From assembly GCA_016937135.1 (NCBI GenBank), contig JAFGWO010000042.1, positions 1 through 6,157 of the forward strand: 6,157 bases of DNA, written 5' to 3'. Each line of letters opens with the position of its first letter. Position 1 is the first letter of the stretch. Below the pieces are notes generated by a model that searched no databases, was not told where the DNA came from, and was given only the letters and a program-made list of their open reading frames with translations. A program made the translations under genes and the position numbers. Positions 5,191 through 6,157 of the stretch are shown one piece after another. The DNA comes from Pseudomonadota bacterium (GTDB lineage Bacteria; BMS3Abin14).

Positions 5191-5233
5191 TTTTCAGGGG
5201 TTTGGCAGAATTTTTCTGCCGCCTTCCTGAAAA
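5191..5233 (-). other. Long two-part hairpin just after the glycine-rich gene
   Basis: Outer arms TTTTCAGG (5191-5198) and CCTGAAAA (5226-5233) enclose inner arms GGCAGAA (5204-5210) and TTCTGCC (5214-5220) with a TTT loop and a 5 by 5 internal loop. It begins 17 nt after the stop codon at 5251. No clear T tail follows on the minus strand. Likely a 3' mRNA structure protecting or ending the transcript. Confidence 0.5.
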
Positions 5234-5250
5234 TTCAAGCGATTAGAGCT

Positions 5251-5526
5251 CTATTTGCCCATGGCTTTTTTAATCATGCCGATGATCGCCAGCAGCACGC
5301 CACCGCCGACGCCGCCGCCCGCGATGCTCCCGATGATGCTCCCGATGTCCATCCCGCCGCCGCCCGTGGCTATGCCAAGCATTCCAAGCAATTGTCCCCC
5401 GATCCCCCCACCCAGGATCCCGACAATGGAATTGCCGAGGGTACCCAGAGACCAATTCTTCATAAATGACCCCGCAAGGTTCCCGCCTACTGCCCCGCTT
5501 AAAAGCTGGATTATCAAGGCTCCCAT
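5251..5526 (-). CDS. Small glycine-rich membrane protein of unknown function
   Basis: A 91-residue protein with 29 glycines and only five charged residues (Lys23, Asp60, Lys86, Lys87, Lys91). It forms three hydrophobic Gly-rich stretches, roughly 1-22, 28-52 and 61-85, ending in a short basic tail, MIKKAMGK. A short motif recurs three times: AVGGNLA (12-18), GIGGQLL (41-47) and GVGGGVL (72-78). This resembles glycine-zipper packing of membrane helices. There is no cleavable signal peptide or lipobox. Translation is well supported: AGGAGG lies 7 nt before the ATG at 5526. It resembles small uncharacterised Gly-rich proteins I know from proteobacteria, but I cannot name a function. It appears monocistronic, with a hairpin after its stop. 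Possible roles such as oligomeric membrane assembly are speculation. Confidence 0.85.
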   Translation of the reverse strand: MGALIIQLLSGAVGGNLAGSFMKNWSLGTLGNSIVGILGGGIGGQLLGMLGIATGGGGMDIGSIIGSIAGGGVGGGVLLAIIGMIKKAMGK

Positions 5527-5584
5527 TCCGACTCCTCCTTTTTTACCGCGTATTATTGATCCTGACGCGCCCCAATTCTGTTCA

Positions 5585-5590
5585 AGTATA
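5585..5590 (-). promoter_or_regulatory. Candidate -10 of the glycine-rich gene
   Basis: TATACT on the minus strand, five of six to the sigma-70 -10, about 60 nt before the ATG. No good -35 stands 16-18 bp upstream. CTCTGAT occurs twice on the plus strand at 5594-5600 and 5623-5629, 29 bp apart (about three helical turns), and might bind an activator. Confidence 0.35.
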
Positions 5591-5924
5591 CCTCTCTGAT
5601 CCCCAAATTGTTTTTTATGAAACTCTGATTTCCGAACAGTCCGAAGTGAATATCCTGGCGCATGAGCCGTTAATCAGAAGAGAGATCCTTGAGGAAGGAA
5701 CTGTTATTAAGGTTCGCTATCGGAAGGGGGTGAGGGCAGGGAAAAGAGCCGGGCCGAAAACGGGAAGGGGCGCGGGTTAAAGGCAGATCCCCAGAATAGG
5801 TTGTCTGCATTGTAATGGCTGCCACGATTAGGACCCGGGCAAACCCCTCCGCCTGCCATGCCATGTTTGGGGAAGACCATTAAAAACCCGTTCGCCGCAG
5901 GTTTTCAAGTATCGGGTCTGGTCC
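5591..5924. other. Spacer with no confident gene
   Basis: Lower in G+C than its surroundings near 5591-5720. A plus-strand frame is open to a stop at 5780 and reads protein-like in places (e.g. HEPLIRREILEEGTVIKVRY), but it has no Shine-Dalgarno or good start codon. It would also overlap the promoter region of the glycine-rich gene. I see no RNA gene or strong hairpin here. Confidence 0.35.
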
Positions 5925-6157
5925 ATGGCCCATCTCCCCGGACTCCGTGTCCTTTTTGGGAAGGTTTCAAAGCGCTGGCGGATCCTCCTGGATGGCGATC
6001 CTGCCCTGACAGGGGCCGGCGCCATGGGGCCGGCAGTTTTCCTTGCGCAGTTAAAGGCTGTGAACCATTTCGAGGAAAAGAGTGGGAGGCATCCCTCCGA
6101 ATTCGCTTTGGGGAACAGGGCCGTCCGGCCGCTTCCCCAATCCGATGAAAAGCCCCC
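5925..6157 (+). CDS. Possible start of an unrecognised gene leaving the right edge
   Basis: The plus-strand frame through the ATG at 5925 has no stop from 5832 to the window end (about 108 codons). It reads MAHLPGLRVLFGKVSKRW and later DPALTGAGAMGPAVFLAQLK. Counting bases by codon position in 5925-6157, G+C is about 68, 47 and 66 percent at positions 1, 2 and 3. The dip at position 2 fits coding in this frame and argues against the other open plus-strand frame here. However, the exactly aligned minus-strand frame gives the same dip. It could hold the end of a gene stopping at 6051-6053, with tail PPTLFLEMVHSL. The ATG at 5925 has no clear Shine-Dalgarno, and the start may be elsewhere. No family is recognised. 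Confidence 0.35.
   Translation, partial: MAHLPGLRVLFGKVSKRWRILLDGDPALTGAGAMGPAVFLAQLKAVNHFEEKSGRHPSEFALGNRAVRPLPQSDEKP

Noticed and set aside
5204..5220. Sigma-54-like GG/GC site
   Set aside because: The GG and GC doublets are 12 bases apart, not the required 10, and the sequence is explained by a perfect hairpin.
5828..6025. Minus-strand 65-codon ORF
   Set aside because: It shares codon boundaries with the rejected frame above, is rich in Arg and Pro, and resembles nothing known.
6012..6040. Plus-strand terminator from GCCGGC arms followed by TTTT
   Set aside because: The stem is only 6 bp of self-complementary GCCGGC, the T run is short, and it lies inside the best open frame of this region.
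5858..6148. Plus-strand 96-codon ORF
   Set aside because: Base composition puts the lowest G+C at its third codon position, the opposite of the other genes here, and it has no ribosome-binding site.
1..6157. CRISPR array, prophage or integrative element at tRNA-Ala
   Set aside because: No regularly spaced repeats, no integrase and no copy of the tRNA 3' end were seen.

Overview
The window reads as chromosomal DNA from a G+C-rich Gram-negative bacterium. The HtpX-type protease and the gnd-zwf gene order look like those I know from Desulfobacterota (the former Deltaproteobacteria, e.g. Geobacter-like or syntrophic/sulfate-reducing lineages). That placement is inferred from protein style and gene order; no search was run.

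Almost every gene is on the minus strand, so transcription runs right to left. From the right edge: an unassigned stretch that may hold the start of a plus-strand gene leaving the window (5925-6157); a spacer with few clear signals (5527-5924); a very glycine-rich 91-residue membrane protein (5251-5526); a hairpin-dense spacer (5013-5250); a 161-bp palindromic mobile-element-like repeat with 22-bp terminal inverted repeats and a 5-bp flanking duplication (4853-5013); an HtpX-like M48 membrane metalloprotease (3915-4745); a regulatory spacer (3573-3914); a UPF0016/GDT1-family cation transporter (3006-3572); an alpha/beta hydrolase (2157-2954); a tRNA-Ala(CGC) gene with its own candidate promoter and a strong intrinsic terminator (1883-2053); and the oxidative pentose phosphate pair gnd and zwf (1-1501), preceded by an untracked 24-codon leader ORF with the strongest ribosome-binding site of the operon (1507-1581).

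Functionally, zwf (glucose-6-phosphate to 6-phosphogluconolactone) and gnd (6-phosphogluconate to ribulose-5-phosphate) form one translationally coupled unit: leader ORF to gnd through a TGATG junction, gnd to zwf through an ATGA junction. A lactonase gene may follow beyond the left edge. The transporter and hydrolase probably share a transcript. HtpX and the glycine-rich protein are both membrane-associated but are separated by about 500 bp, so no functional link is claimed.

The most noteworthy items are the leader ORF, the palindromic repeat upstream of htpX, mutually exclusive stems in the spacer between the glycine-rich gene and htpX, the palindrome at the predicted transcription start of the transporter gene, and the threefold internal motif of the glycine-rich protein. 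I found no CRISPR array, phage gene, toxin-antitoxin pair or complete transposase.
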